A stretch of DNA of 28,060 bases, from positions 1-28,060 of IMG/VR virus record IMGVR_UViG_3300044641_005189, one strand, 5' to 3'. A program made the position numbers and the translations under genes. The notes under the pieces were generated by a model that was given only the letters and a program-made list of their open reading frames with translations, made no database searches and was not told the DNA's origin. This DNA comes from a virus. Shown here in pieces: positions 8,488-16,808 of this stretch. The number at the start of each line of letters is the position of its first letter. The first letter of the stretch is position 1.

Positions 8488-9528
8488 TCAGCAGGGGAGG
8501 GAAGCCAAATGGCTGAAATACTCCTCGTATTCAACCGACTTGCGTTTAAGCCCCCACTTGGACCTAGCACCCCAAGCAATTTTACCACGATCTAGGTTTC
8601 CAACTTTCTTTAATGCTGCCGCCATTTGATCTACGTTCCGGCAACGATAACCACTAACGCCGTTTTCCACCGTTTCCACAAAGCCGCCCCAATCGGACGT
8701 AATGGCCGGCGTACCGCACATCTGGGCCTCGCAAGCCACGTTTCCAAACGGTTCAAAGGTTTTGGTCGTAGAAAACACCGCCAGCGCGCCCGCCATCAGC
8801 TCGTTTCGGTCAGCTAGGCTTACTGGCCCTAAATACTTGGCCCCGTGCGTTACAAGCCGATTGTCACCCATCCCCGCCACCAGCATTGGCACCCCGGCTT
8901 TGGCTGCGGCCTCACAAGCCTCAGAAACGCCCTTACCTGACGTTAGACGCCCTACAAAGCACGCATAAGTACCTGGCCAATGGTTTATGGGAAATTCGTC
9001 CTCATCGTAGAAAGAATGGATGACGTGCGTGTTTGGATTCACCGGGTTGTCCAAACTGCGTTCTACCCCAAAACAAAACGACATCCACGCATAGCTCTCA
9101 AACACCAGCCACTTGCTCGCGTACCCTGAGTACCCAATGCCGTATTCCACCACCTTATGTCCTGGCACCAGATTTTCCAATTCGGAAAGGCAATTGCCGC
9201 CCAAATGGCAGATAAAATCACCCGGTTGCTTTCGTTCGTGGATGGCTTTTGCCACGTTTACTCGGTAGTCCACCCAAAGCGGAAACCGGGGATTCCACGA
9301 AGGATAGGTATAGTGCTTCATCTCCAAGAGCCCAATTCGCTGCTGCTCGGTAAAGCAGGACACAAACTCGTCGCAAATGGCCTCGTTCTGGGTGCCACCG
9401 TACAGGTACACCGTGTGCCCGCCCATCTTAAGCAGCTTGCAAAACCTAATCGTTTTTTGAGAAAACCCGCATTGGCTAAACTCGCGGGTCGTGTTGGATT
9501 GCGGATTGGCTACAACGTGAAACCTCAT
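8488..9528 (-). CDS. Glycosyltransferase family 4-like, GT-B fold, 346 aa
   Basis: The N-terminus (MRFHVVANPQSNTTREFSQC, then a GGHTVYLYGG strand) is that of GT4-type transferases. The C-terminal domain has GRLTSGKG (193-200), VPMLVAGMGDN, and the nucleotide-sugar motif EPFGNVACE (259-267, Glu-x7-Glu), followed by CGTPAITSDWGGFVETVENG. It should transfer a sugar from a nucleotide donor; the acceptor is unknown. It sits inside the virion gene cluster, so virion proteins such as the Thr-rich collagen-like protein are candidate targets. The ATG directly follows the T-run of an intrinsic terminator and has no Shine-Dalgarno, but the strong family match of the first residues supports this start. 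Confidence 0.9.
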   Translation of the reverse strand: MRFHVVANPQSNTTREFSQCGFSQKTIRFCKLLKMGGHTVYLYGGTQNEAICDEFVSCFTEQQRIGLLEMKHYTYPSWNPRFPLWVDYRVNVAKAIHERKQPGDFICHLGGNCLSELENLVPGHKVVEYGIGYSGYASKWLVFESYAWMSFCFGVERSLDNPVNPNTHVIHSFYDEDEFPINHWPGTYACFVGRLTSGKGVSEACEAAAKAGVPMLVAGMGDNRLVTHGAKYLGPVSLADRNELMAGALAVFSTTKTFEPFGNVACEAQMCGTPAITSDWGGFVETVENGVSGYRCRNVDQMAAALKKVGNLDRGKIAWGARSKWGLKRKSVEYEEYFSHLASLPC

Positions 9529-9560
9529 AAAAAAGGGGCACCCCGATTAAGGAGTGCCCC
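9529..9560 (-). terminator. Intrinsic terminator after the capsid/decoration genes
   Basis: Read on the minus strand, a perfect 7-bp stem GGGGCAC/GTGCCCC (arms 9554-9560 and 9535-9541) with a 12-base loop is followed by six T residues (9534-9529). It lies 26 bases after the decoration-protein stop. The T-run touches the glycosyltransferase start codon, so transcripts that stop here never contain that gene, while read-through transcripts place a hairpin directly before its start. Confidence 0.85.
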
Positions 9561-9586
9561 AAGGCGCTAGTCAATGCAATACGCGG

Positions 9587-10048
9587 TTACTTAATGAGGT
9601 TGGGATCGCTGACGCGCCAAGCAAGTACCCATTCACCAGCCGTAAGGCTGGCAATCGTGCCATTCACTTCCATGTAAATGGAAACGGTGGCAGTGGTGTT
9701 GTTGAAATAACCACGAATGGGAAGCGTCGCGCCGGTCGTGCTTTGAAGCAAAGCATCGCCCGTATTAACCGCCGCCTGCGTGATTCCGTCGAGGTCAAGA
9801 TTATCAATAAACTCGTCCGGGTCAGCCGCCGTAACGCCGCAATCAAGCGTAATGTCAGAAGCACCAGCTTCCGCCGTAACCAACGATACGACAAAAAGGT
9901 CAACGTATGCGCCTTTTGGCACCGTGCCAATGATGCGCTGATTAGCAGCACCAAGCGTGGACAAAAAGCCAGTCTCTTGCAGGTCGAGATAGCTGAATCG
10001 AAAACCGTCGGTAAAACCGGCGTTTTCGTTAATGGTAAGCTTAGGCAT
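9587..10048 (-). CDS. Capsid decoration / minor head protein, 153 aa
   Basis: A beta-rich protein without signal peptide: GFTDGFRFSYLDLQETG, ANQRIIGTVPKGAYVDLFVV, ASDITLDCGVTAADPDEFI, GYFNNTTATVSIYMEV, ending AWRVSDPNLIK. Gene position straight after the major capsid gene and before the terminator, its size and its beta-sandwich look fit a head decoration or stabilisation protein. The 32-base spacer to the capsid gene has no Shine-Dalgarno. A head-fibre or neck protein is the alternative. Confidence 0.6.
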   Translation of the reverse strand: MPKLTINENAGFTDGFRFSYLDLQETGFLSTLGAANQRIIGTVPKGAYVDLFVVSLVTAEAGASDITLDCGVTAADPDEFIDNLDLDGITQAAVNTGDALLQSTTGATLPIRGYFNNTTATVSIYMEVNGTIASLTAGEWVLAWRVSDPNLIK

Positions 10049-10080
10049 GTAAGTATTGAGTTTAGGTTGTTTAGTTGTGG

Positions 10081-11058
10081 TTACAGACCAACGATCTCAC
10101 CATGCGCAGCCGGGTGATTAACGATGAGGGTGCCGGTCCAATCAACAAACCCGCGTTCACCGCCACCGAGATTCGGCAGCGAATTGGTGCCCATCGGGAT
10201 GAGTTCGCCAACTTTGAGGTAATCCGGGTTGATGAGATAGCCCACGTCCTTGTTCGTCGTGTCCGGCGAGGTAACGGGGTTCATGTTGACGATGGACACC
10301 GAACCGTTGTCCGCCATATATTGCTTTACGAACAGTTTGATGGTGCCGTCACCGCTGTTGGCGTTATACGTGCGAATGGCACCCGTGGTCGTGTCCGCCT
10401 GGGTGTAGGCGGTGATAACGGTACGAAGTGCCGTGTCGGCAACGAGCGTCAGATCCGCCGCTTCGCCGCTCGTGCGGTAAACCGACGTAATAAGACCATT
10501 AAACGCGACTTCCGACATGGCGCCGGAAGCGTGGATGCTGCCCGACGGGGTGCGATAGGCCGCAGGGACATCGGACGGGCCGGTGCTATCCAGCCAGTCG
10601 CCGAGACCGCGCAGCGTGTACGCGGTGCCGCCACCGTTTTCCGCCGCACGATCTTGGGTGCCAAGGATGGTCGCCTCAATGTCGCGCTTCAGTTCTTTGA
10701 TAGCCTTCAGTTCGGCCTTCGCGTAGGTAGAGGCGTCGCCCGAATCAACGGCCTTTTGGATGTTGGTCTCCATGAATTCGCGCCGCAGCGTGTGGACGTA
10801 ATTGCCCACGCGAGCGAGATCGGCGAACTTGTTGGTAAAGCTAGTAACGTCGGAGCCCTCGGCAACCGACGTGGTGTTGACATCAGCCAACTTGTCGATG
10901 CCCCACTCATGGAAAGTGGCGCGGATTTTGAGCTTTTCGGCCATCGAGTACACGGGCGTGGACGACGGAGCGAGCAGGGCGACAGCCGATTCGATTTCCT
11001 CGCGGTTGAGCGCGGCAGAACCCGGAGAGGTCGTGTCGTAGGTGTTTGAGAAGGACAT
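10081..11058 (-). CDS. Major capsid protein, SU10/DUF5309-like, 325 aa
   Basis: The phrase HEWGIDKLADVNTTSVAEGS followed by TSFTNKFADLARVGNYVHT and a helix with AVDSGDASTYAKAELKAIKE is characteristic of the SU10 (DUF5309) type of HK97-fold major capsid proteins. Later parts, including GYLINPDYLKVGELIPMG and DWTGTLIVNHPAAHGEIVGL, match the family's C-terminal half. The length is normal for this type. It follows the scaffold-like gene by three bases (TAA ACC ATG) and has no Shine-Dalgarno despite the high expression a capsid needs, so translation probably depends on coupling to the scaffold gene. Confidence 0.9.
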   Translation of the reverse strand: MSFSNTYDTTSPGSAALNREEIESAVALLAPSSTPVYSMAEKLKIRATFHEWGIDKLADVNTTSVAEGSDVTSFTNKFADLARVGNYVHTLRREFMETNIQKAVDSGDASTYAKAELKAIKELKRDIEATILGTQDRAAENGGGTAYTLRGLGDWLDSTGPSDVPAAYRTPSGSIHASGAMSEVAFNGLITSVYRTSGEAADLTLVADTALRTVITAYTQADTTTGAIRTYNANSGDGTIKLFVKQYMADNGSVSIVNMNPVTSPDTTNKDVGYLINPDYLKVGELIPMGTNSLPNLGGGERGFVDWTGTLIVNHPAAHGEIVGL

Positions 11059-11061
11059 GGT

Positions 11062-12135
11062 TTAAATACGCTTACGTAATTGATGTTTTGCTGTGCGAAG
11101 GGCCAAGTAGTCGTTGGTGCTTTGACTTTCTCTAAACCGACTTTCCAATTCCTTAATGGACTTTTCCTTTCGCGCATCGACATTGGTAGGAGCCGCTGTG
11201 GACGTGCTGGGACTGGACGGAGGCGTAAGAGAGGGCGACTTGCCGTTGGACGGCTTGTCATCTACAATCAGACGCCGGCCCCACATTGAATTTGCCGCGT
11301 GGGCTAGGATGTAATCCAGTTGGGGGGCCAGTTCAGGAACGAGTTTCTTGGCTTTCAGAACACGAGGGTCATTGATCATTGAAGCATAACGCTTCGTAGT
11401 GTCGTCCTCGTTATTCTCCACCCAAGAGATTTCCTTGCGCGCTTGCTGCGAGAGTTGGGCTTCGAGTTGTTTTCCCTGCTCCCGCATCACGATTTCGTTG
11501 TGCTGGGCTGGCAGGTACTTATCCTTGGCCTTGATGGCCTTTCGACGCAGTTCCTTGATTTCAGCCTTGGTGTATTGCTTGCCTTCCGATTCTAGAATGA
11601 TTTCGGAGGCGGACAGACCATCGGCTTTGTCGAGCACGTCGTCGAACGTTTCCAAGAGCGTTTCCACCTCTTTGCGCTTACCGTTAAGCGTGGTGATGTC
11701 GTTGATGGACTCGTAGGGATTATTCTCGATCCGCTCGGGAGCAGGAGGCTGCTGTTTCTTGATACTGTCTTCCAGGGCCGCGAGGCGTTCTTCAACCTGC
11801 TTGCGCTTGGCCGTTAGTTCGGACACCCGCTTAAGCAGACCGCTCTTTCCCTTGGACGCCAGAAGATCAATCTCCTCTTCCGTCAGTTCATTAATGGGCT
11901 TGGAAAGAACAACCGCCTCGTCTTCAGCTTTTGCTTCAGGAGGTTCAGGTTTCTTTTCTTCCTTTACCACCGTGGCACTAGCCTCGGACTTTTCCGGCGC
12001 CGGGGGTTGCTTTGAAAGCTTCTCCTTGCGCTTGGCGATTCGGGAAGCGATGAAATCGGCCTCCGTCTTCGGTTTCTCTACCACGGCTGGTTTAGAGTCC
12101 TCCGCGATGGACTGTACGACTGCTTGTTCTGACAT
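11062..12135 (-). CDS. Scaffold-like protein, 357 aa
   Basis: Highly charged and helical: an acidic/basic N-terminal region with KEEKKPEPPEAKAEDEAVV, long coiled-coil stretches (LLKRVSELTAKRKQVEERLA, YTKAEIKELRRKAIKAKDKY), a Pro/Ser-rich link (PSLTPPSSPSTSTAAPT) and a basic C-terminus (HQLRKRI). Placement between portal and capsid, the lack of a hydrophobic core and the basic tail fit a capsid-assembly scaffold that contacts the shell through its C-terminus. An extended -10 promoter candidate lies 55 bases upstream. No catalytic motif is seen. Confidence 0.75.
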   Translation of the reverse strand: MSEQAVVQSIAEDSKPAVVEKPKTEADFIASRIAKRKEKLSKQPPAPEKSEASATVVKEEKKPEPPEAKAEDEAVVLSKPINELTEEEIDLLASKGKSGLLKRVSELTAKRKQVEERLAALEDSIKKQQPPAPERIENNPYESINDITTLNGKRKEVETLLETFDDVLDKADGLSASEIILESEGKQYTKAEIKELRRKAIKAKDKYLPAQHNEIVMREQGKQLEAQLSQQARKEISWVENNEDDTTKRYASMINDPRVLKAKKLVPELAPQLDYILAHAANSMWGRRLIVDDKPSNGKSPSLTPPSSPSTSTAAPTNVDARKEKSIKELESRFRESQSTNDYLALRTAKHQLRKRI

Positions 12136-12189
12136 AGAATGTGTGATCTAACTCCGCCCTCTTTACGCCAAGGCGACTGCGTAATTCGG

Positions 12190-12198
12190 AGTATAGCA
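12190..12198 (-). promoter_or_regulatory. Candidate extended -10 promoter before scaffold/capsid
   Basis: The minus strand reads TGCTATACT, which fits an extended -10 element (TGn plus a TATAAT-like hexamer at 12195-12190). It follows the stop of the 76-residue gene by a few bases and precedes the scaffold ATG by about 55 bases. No good -35 is visible, as is usual for extended -10 promoters. With the terminator at 9529-9560 it would define a separate scaffold-capsid-decoration transcript. Confidence 0.4.
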
Positions 12199-12203
12199 CA
12201 CAC

Positions 12204-12434
12204 CTATCCTTGAAGTTTTCGGAATCGTTCTTTGAACTCCGTATAGGAAACAAGGGCCAGCAGTTCATCCAAAGCCAGGATACGCCCGCTAATTTGCTGT
12301 ATGGTTTCGCTTGTGGCGCCGTGCAAATCACGGATGTGGCCCTCGCGGCAATCCTTGACGTGCTCCATCAAGGCAAGGAAATCGGAGCTGTTGTGTAGAC
12401 GTTCCAGCGTCTTATGGTCAAATACTTGGATCAT
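12204..12434 (-). CDS. Small helical late protein, 76 aa
   Basis: An all-helical, charged protein beginning MIQVFDHKTLERLHNSSDF, with GHIRDLHGATSETIQQISGR in the middle and FKERFRKLQG at the end. Its ATG overlaps the portal stop as CAATGA. Small helical proteins of this kind often follow portal genes of short-tailed phages, but I cannot name a family. It may be a portal or scaffold accessory. Confidence 0.65.
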   Translation of the reverse strand: MIQVFDHKTLERLHNSSDFLALMEHVKDCREGHIRDLHGATSETIQQISGRILALDELLALVSYTEFKERFRKLQG

Positions 12435-14521
12435 TGGGCTTGATTAAGCTGCTGCGTTTGCATTTCGGCCATTTGGGCGGGCTTGGTGCCAATCTTTCCA
12501 ATCTGCGCATTCTGCATCTGCGTCATTTGGAATTGATATTGTTCGACGTACTTCTCTAGGCGGGCCTTGAAGGCTTCGTCCTGCTGGGCACGCTGCATAA
12601 CATCCGGCTGCTGGAGGTACTGCTGTACCACTTGGAGGGCAATTTGCGCCCCATTGGGTTGCGCCCCCACCTCGATGCCAGCGTAGATCTTGGCCAAGTC
12701 GTCCGTGACTTTTTTGACAACGTTTTCTTGCGCCTGCTGGGCGGGCTGCAAGACGGCATCCGCCATTGCCGGGTTGATCGTATAGGCGACAAATTCAAGC
12801 ACGTCGCCCATCTTCATGCGGCCCTCGGTGTCGATCTGCTTCAATGTCACCATCTGCTGAATCTGCTTCTCCACCGTCTCGGGGTCGTTGTTTAGCACGT
12901 CGAACATGATCGTGATGTCGAACTTTTCGTTCGGGTCGCCACGGCTGAACTTAACGCTGTCCGAAACGCCCGTCACGCGGAAGAACACTTCTTCGGGGCC
13001 GAACCGCTGAAAGCATTGAAAGGCGTACCGAATCACCTCTTGAACGTGGTTCAGGAACTTGGAAACGAACGCCTGCTGCTTCACCGAGGCTAGGCCATCC
13101 GTCTCGGGGTCGCGCCCCATCATGCGGCGGCACTCGTCGATAATCGTGCGCTCGATCTCCACGCTGCCAGGGTTGAACTGTGGGACGGGGGCGAAGTGGA
13201 TTTCACCCATGCGCCGATAGGGGATGAGCGACTTCGGGGACCAATCCAGCGAACCCTTGAAGTTGTCCGGCACCATGCGCGGGGGGCACGTTGCAAGGCT
13301 GTTTCGGTCAATTCTGGAGTCACGCTCCACCTTTACCTGCCACTGGGCGCCACGCATCTTCTCGGGCAGCGTATTGCACTCGTAGAGGCGTTTGTTGTCT
13401 TCCGACAGCCGGGTGACGACAAAAGGGTAGTCGTCGTAGCCGTTCATAAGTTCACGCTTGGCATAGGCCGGTTCGCCCACTTTGCCCGTAAAATGAGGAT
13501 GGAACACCGTGCAATAGATGCCTTGGCTCCCGTCATCGTCGTCAATGAGGCGTTGATAGCAATAAATCACCTCAAACAGTTCGTTGCTAGACGTGTTAAC
13601 GGTGCGGCTACGGGTGGCGCTGGTACGCGGTTCGCCCATCTCCACGGATGCCGTAGGGCCTTTAAGAACCTGCTCTACCCACTCTTCGTCCCAGCCTTCA
13701 GTCTCGACTTTGTTCCAAAGCTGCTGCGCCGTCATAATGACGCGCCAAAAGCAATATGGAGCCTCTTGCGGGTTGGTCGTATAGGCAGGAAAGAAAACGT
13801 CGCCATCTGGCGCCAGCGCCGCCACCTTGGGGGCATTGATTGACTGCCGCACAACGGGCAGTTCGGCGACGCCGTCCTTACGAAGCTGAATCAGCGCCTT
13901 TTTGATGCGCTTGTCTTTAATGCCCGCAAACTGCTGCTTAAACAGCATAATAAGCTGTTCGTCGTTTTCACCGCTCAAAACTAGGCGGGCCAGCGGCGGA
14001 CTAATCTCGGCAATCTGGTTAATGTCCAGCTTTTGCAAGAAAGTGCGCGCTTCCTTCTGCCAACCAACGTAAGTAATCATTACGTTTTTCTCAAGTAGGT
14101 AGTTAGCGCCCAACTCCATTTGCCGAGCAAAATCGGGAATATACGTCCGAATCATCCACTTCAGGAACGCCGAAACAACCTTGGCTCGGCCTACGTCGCC
14201 CATTTCCACCGGAAACGCTCGAATGTTTGCCCTTCCCAAAGACGACATGAACAGCGAAACGTAAGCGTCAATGTGCTCTTCAATCAGAAAAACCTCCGTG
14301 TCTGACGCATCTTCCCACGGGAAAGCATCGGCCCCATGCTTCAACAAGTCCTTTGCCTTGCCCGCCCAGATGTTCCGCCGATAGTCGAAGCTATCCCGGC
14401 AAGTCGTCATGTACCAACCCAAGTCGTTTAACGTCTGGTCATAAGCGGTCTTTAGCGCCATAATGTTCGGCTTGTCGCCGACGTACAACATGGCCTGAGT
14501 GTGGTCGTTAGAGTTGTTCAT
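12431..14521 (-). CDS. Portal protein (head-to-tail connector), 696 aa
   Basis: I start at the ATG at 14521 (MNNSNDHTQAMLYVG); the longer frame would need a TTG and extra overlap. Features seen: a helical N-terminal part (YRRNIWAGKAKDLLKHGADA, PWEDASDTEVFLIEEHIDAY), a central domain with FFPAYTTNPQEAPYCFWRV and YPFVVTRLSEDNKRLYECN, a region PYRRMGEIHFAPVPQFNPG, and a Gln-rich helical C-terminus (AQQAQENVVKK, QQLNQAQ). Size, order after terminase and the Gln-rich C-terminal barrel helix fit large podovirus portals. It would form the dodecameric DNA channel. The ATG overlaps the end of the 82-residue gene by 14 bases. Confidence 0.8.
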   Translation of the reverse strand: MNNSNDHTQAMLYVGDKPNIMALKTAYDQTLNDLGWYMTTCRDSFDYRRNIWAGKAKDLLKHGADAFPWEDASDTEVFLIEEHIDAYVSLFMSSLGRANIRAFPVEMGDVGRAKVVSAFLKWMIRTYIPDFARQMELGANYLLEKNVMITYVGWQKEARTFLQKLDINQIAEISPPLARLVLSGENDEQLIMLFKQQFAGIKDKRIKKALIQLRKDGVAELPVVRQSINAPKVAALAPDGDVFFPAYTTNPQEAPYCFWRVIMTAQQLWNKVETEGWDEEWVEQVLKGPTASVEMGEPRTSATRSRTVNTSSNELFEVIYCYQRLIDDDDGSQGIYCTVFHPHFTGKVGEPAYAKRELMNGYDDYPFVVTRLSEDNKRLYECNTLPEKMRGAQWQVKVERDSRIDRNSLATCPPRMVPDNFKGSLDWSPKSLIPYRRMGEIHFAPVPQFNPGSVEIERTIIDECRRMMGRDPETDGLASVKQQAFVSKFLNHVQEVIRYAFQCFQRFGPEEVFFRVTGVSDSVKFSRGDPNEKFDITIMFDVLNNDPETVEKQIQQMVTLKQIDTEGRMKMGDVLEFVAYTINPAMADAVLQPAQQAQENVVKKVTDDLAKIYAGIEVGAQPNGAQIALQVVQQYLQQPDVMQRAQQDEAFKARLEKYVEQYQFQMTQMQNAQIGKIGTKPAQMAEMQTQQLNQAQ

Positions 14522-14756
14522 TGAAACGTTGCTTGAGCTGGCTAGTGGTTTCGCGTCTGCCAATCTGCCTGATCATCGTGGAAACAAGTTTATAGTTCAG
14601 CCCAAGCTTGTCCGCCAAAGCAGAGGGAACGACTTCGTTGTAAGACGCATGAACCACATGATAAAGCATTTCAAAGGCAAGAAACCTGTCTGCTTGCTGA
14701 TTCAACCACACAGGGTCTTCTGTAAGGTCTGTCTCAGAGTCCGGTGAGCAATTCAT
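14508..14756 (-). CDS. Small helical protein, HTH-like, 82 aa
   Basis: The ATG at 14756 is preceded by GGGGAG about eleven bases upstream, better than the TTG fifteen codons earlier. The product starts MNCSPDSETDLTEDPVW; residues 25-80 contain FEMLYHVVHASYNEVV and PSALADKLGLNYKLVSTMI. The latter looks like a helix-turn-helix (ALADKLGLNYKLVS). The gene overlaps its upstream neighbour and the portal start. It could bind DNA during packaging or regulate late genes; no family is recognised. Confidence 0.55.
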   Translation of the reverse strand: MNCSPDSETDLTEDPVWLNQQADRFLAFEMLYHVVHASYNEVVPSALADKLGLNYKLVSTMIRQIGRRETTSQLKQRFNEQL

Positions 14757-15180
14757 GGCGAAAACTCTCCCCTCCCGACTCGTCCTTGATACAATCGACA
14801 AAAATGGATTTGCCGATGAGACGATCTTTTAGCCGGCGGGGAATTGCCACAGGATACTTGCCGTCGCGCCCTTCAATAGCAGCAAAAACCCAGTTTTCGT
14901 TGCGCGCCGGGTGAATCACATGCGCTTTGAGCCGCTTGGGCACCACCATCGGAATTTCCACGGCTAAACGCAACTTGTCGGCCCCGGATGCCGTAAACCA
15001 TTTGGCCCCGTCAATCTCGTAGAAATCCTTTTCGCAAAGGTGATTGTCTCGCAACCTTGCCAATTCAGGCGGGGCCATCTTCATCTCTTTGGCCAAGGAC
15101 ATAAATCGGATGTCCCCTGGCTGCGGCTCACGTTGGGGCTGGGGTTTACGTCCACGCCGTTTTGCTGTTGTTGCATTCAT
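14734..15180 (-). CDS. Basic small protein with AT-hook-like motif, 148 aa
   Basis: The N-terminus is strongly basic with KRRGRKPQPQREPQPGDIRF; RGRKP resembles an AT-hook core that inserts in the minor groove. The rest contains LAKEMKMAPPELARL, a KWFTASGADKLRLAVEIPM segment and KVP/RR-rich strands, ending in ESGGESFRHELLTGL. A clear Shine-Dalgarno (GAGGAGG in the last codons of terL) precedes the TAATG start. It lies between terminase and portal, where DNA-binding packaging accessories are found. Function unproven. Confidence 0.6.
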   Translation of the reverse strand: MNATTAKRRGRKPQPQREPQPGDIRFMSLAKEMKMAPPELARLRDNHLCEKDFYEIDGAKWFTASGADKLRLAVEIPMVVPKRLKAHVIHPARNENWVFAAIEGRDGKYPVAIPRRLKDRLIGKSIFVDCIKDESGGESFRHELLTGL

Positions 15181-16808
15181 TAATAGCCTCCTCTGGTTTT
15201 CATTCCTCTACCGCCTGCCTTAATATCAACGTACCGAATGCCATCAATCGCCGCATACCGCAGGCAATCAATCGGGTCTTTAAAAATCTCCTTTTCGTCC
15301 TCGCCGATGTACTCCTTCAGCGCCAAGATGGTGTTTTCGCACCGATTGCTGATGTAGAAATGTGGGCGATTCAGCCCATCAATCGGCTTCTTGACGTTGT
15401 ACGCCATCTTGCTCTGCAAAGCCTGCAATCCTTCGTTGATATGCAGCCCTGGGGCCGGGACAAAGCGCATCCCGAGGTTGCACATTTCCTCCATGATTGA
15501 GGAACTACCCATCAGCGTCTGGTGCTTGTTTGTGCCCAACCGAGGGTCAATTAGCCGCTCGTACACTTCGGCAATCCCAAGCTGTTTCTCGACGTTTTTG
15601 ATAATGTCGATGTAGTCGTCGTAGCCGTAGCCACGGCCTCGTGCCCCCTCGCCCTCCACCCACTTGCCGCCGTTGGTCTTTGCCCAGTCGCCAAACGTCA
15701 CATCTGGCCACTCCGCCACCACCCAATACGTGTCGGACGCATCCACCCCAATCCACGACATGAACCAGTTCTTTTTGCCGGCAGGGTCCAGCACCATGTA
15801 ATAAGTCAAACCCTTTGGTATGTCCTCTGGCTTGACGACATTTACCATTTCCCCGAAACAGGGAAAACTCGTCGTCGCATTGCTTGTCGGCACCCCATAC
15901 GCCGACATAAGCGTGTAAGAAACGTCGTTCTTCGCCCGGCAGATCTCCGCTACGGTCTCGTACCCGCCCCACGGGTTGTCCTTCGTGTGGAAATAGATGA
16001 TGGCCGTGTTTTTCTGGGCGTTCTGCTGCACATAGGGCACCTTGTAGCCCTCCAGCCCGTGCAATTCCTTCATCAAGGGCGCATCCCGCTCTTCAATCGT
16101 CCGAGCCCCGCCCCGATAGTTCCTCACCGTCTCCGTTTCGCCATGAATCGGCGTAAACGTGAGCAGCAACTTGGCATCATGCGTAGCCAAACGCAGGTAA
16201 AGGCGGTCTAGCATGGCCATACCAAGCAGGTATTCGTCGCACCACGCCCCAATGTTTACCACCGTGGGCGCCGGACTGCCCAACTTCTGACCCTCTAGGA
16301 TGCTTTCGTTCTGCTGAAACTGCGTGTACGTCTTGAAAACGATCTGAGACTTGTTCGGCAGCGTCAGCTTGTACCCCGCAAAGCCGTTCTGCTGCGAATA
16401 GCTGACGTAATGCGTTTCGTTTGTCACCCGCTGCCGCAATTCTGCCGGTAACATGCCCCATACCGCCGCTTGTTGCACCATTACACTCGTCTGGGCATCC
16501 TGCGAAAAGCAGAAGATGGTGCTCTCTGGGTTGTTAATCGCCGCCTTGATGACTGCCTTGGCCCCGTAAAAGGTCTTTCCGCTGCGATTGGCGCCTAGCA
16601 GCAGCAAAGTACGGGCATCCACCAATAACTTGTCCGCCACCTTCCAATTATCGAACTCCCAGCCGTGCCGATAGGGATCTCTTAAGCTGTTCTCAATCGC
16701 CGCATGGTAAAGCCGATGCAGCTCCACCAGCTTTTCCGGCTCCATCTCTGCCATCTCCTCCGCCGTCGGAGGCTTCAGCAACGCATGTTCCTTCCAAACC
16801 ATGCTCAT
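15180..16808 (-). CDS. terL: Terminase large subunit, 542 aa
   Basis: The ATPase domain has Walker A GANRSGKT (72-79), the acidic pair DE (191-192) after a hydrophobic strand (TVVNIGAWC) and the coupling motif TFTPIHG (217-223). The nuclease domain starts near residue 336 with YYMVLDPAG (Asp341) and contains LIDPRLG (Asp421), as expected for the RNase H-like metal site. It powers DNA translocation into the prohead and cuts the concatemer. The ATG overlaps the terS stop (GGCATGA). Length is in the normal range. Confidence 0.93.
   Translation of the reverse strand: MSMVWKEHALLKPPTAEEMAEMEPEKLVELHRLYHAAIENSLRDPYRHGWEFDNWKVADKLLVDARTLLLLGANRSGKTFYGAKAVIKAAINNPESTIFCFSQDAQTSVMVQQAAVWGMLPAELRQRVTNETHYVSYSQQNGFAGYKLTLPNKSQIVFKTYTQFQQNESILEGQKLGSPAPTVVNIGAWCDEYLLGMAMLDRLYLRLATHDAKLLLTFTPIHGETETVRNYRGGARTIEERDAPLMKELHGLEGYKVPYVQQNAQKNTAIIYFHTKDNPWGGYETVAEICRAKNDVSYTLMSAYGVPTSNATTSFPCFGEMVNVVKPEDIPKGLTYYMVLDPAGKKNWFMSWIGVDASDTYWVVAEWPDVTFGDWAKTNGGKWVEGEGARGRGYGYDDYIDIIKNVEKQLGIAEVYERLIDPRLGTNKHQTLMGSSSIMEEMCNLGMRFVPAPGLHINEGLQALQSKMAYNVKKPIDGLNRPHFYISNRCENTILALKEYIGEDEKEIFKDPIDCLRYAAIDGIRYVDIKAGGRGMKTRGGY

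Noticed and set aside
10075-11049. 324-codon plus-strand ORF opposite the capsid gene
   Set aside because: Arg/Gly/Val-rich antisense shadow; the minus frame encodes a clear major capsid protein.
13196-13843. 215-codon plus-strand ORF opposite the portal gene
   Set aside because: Antisense shadow with no ribosome site or recognisable domain; the portal frame is continuous.
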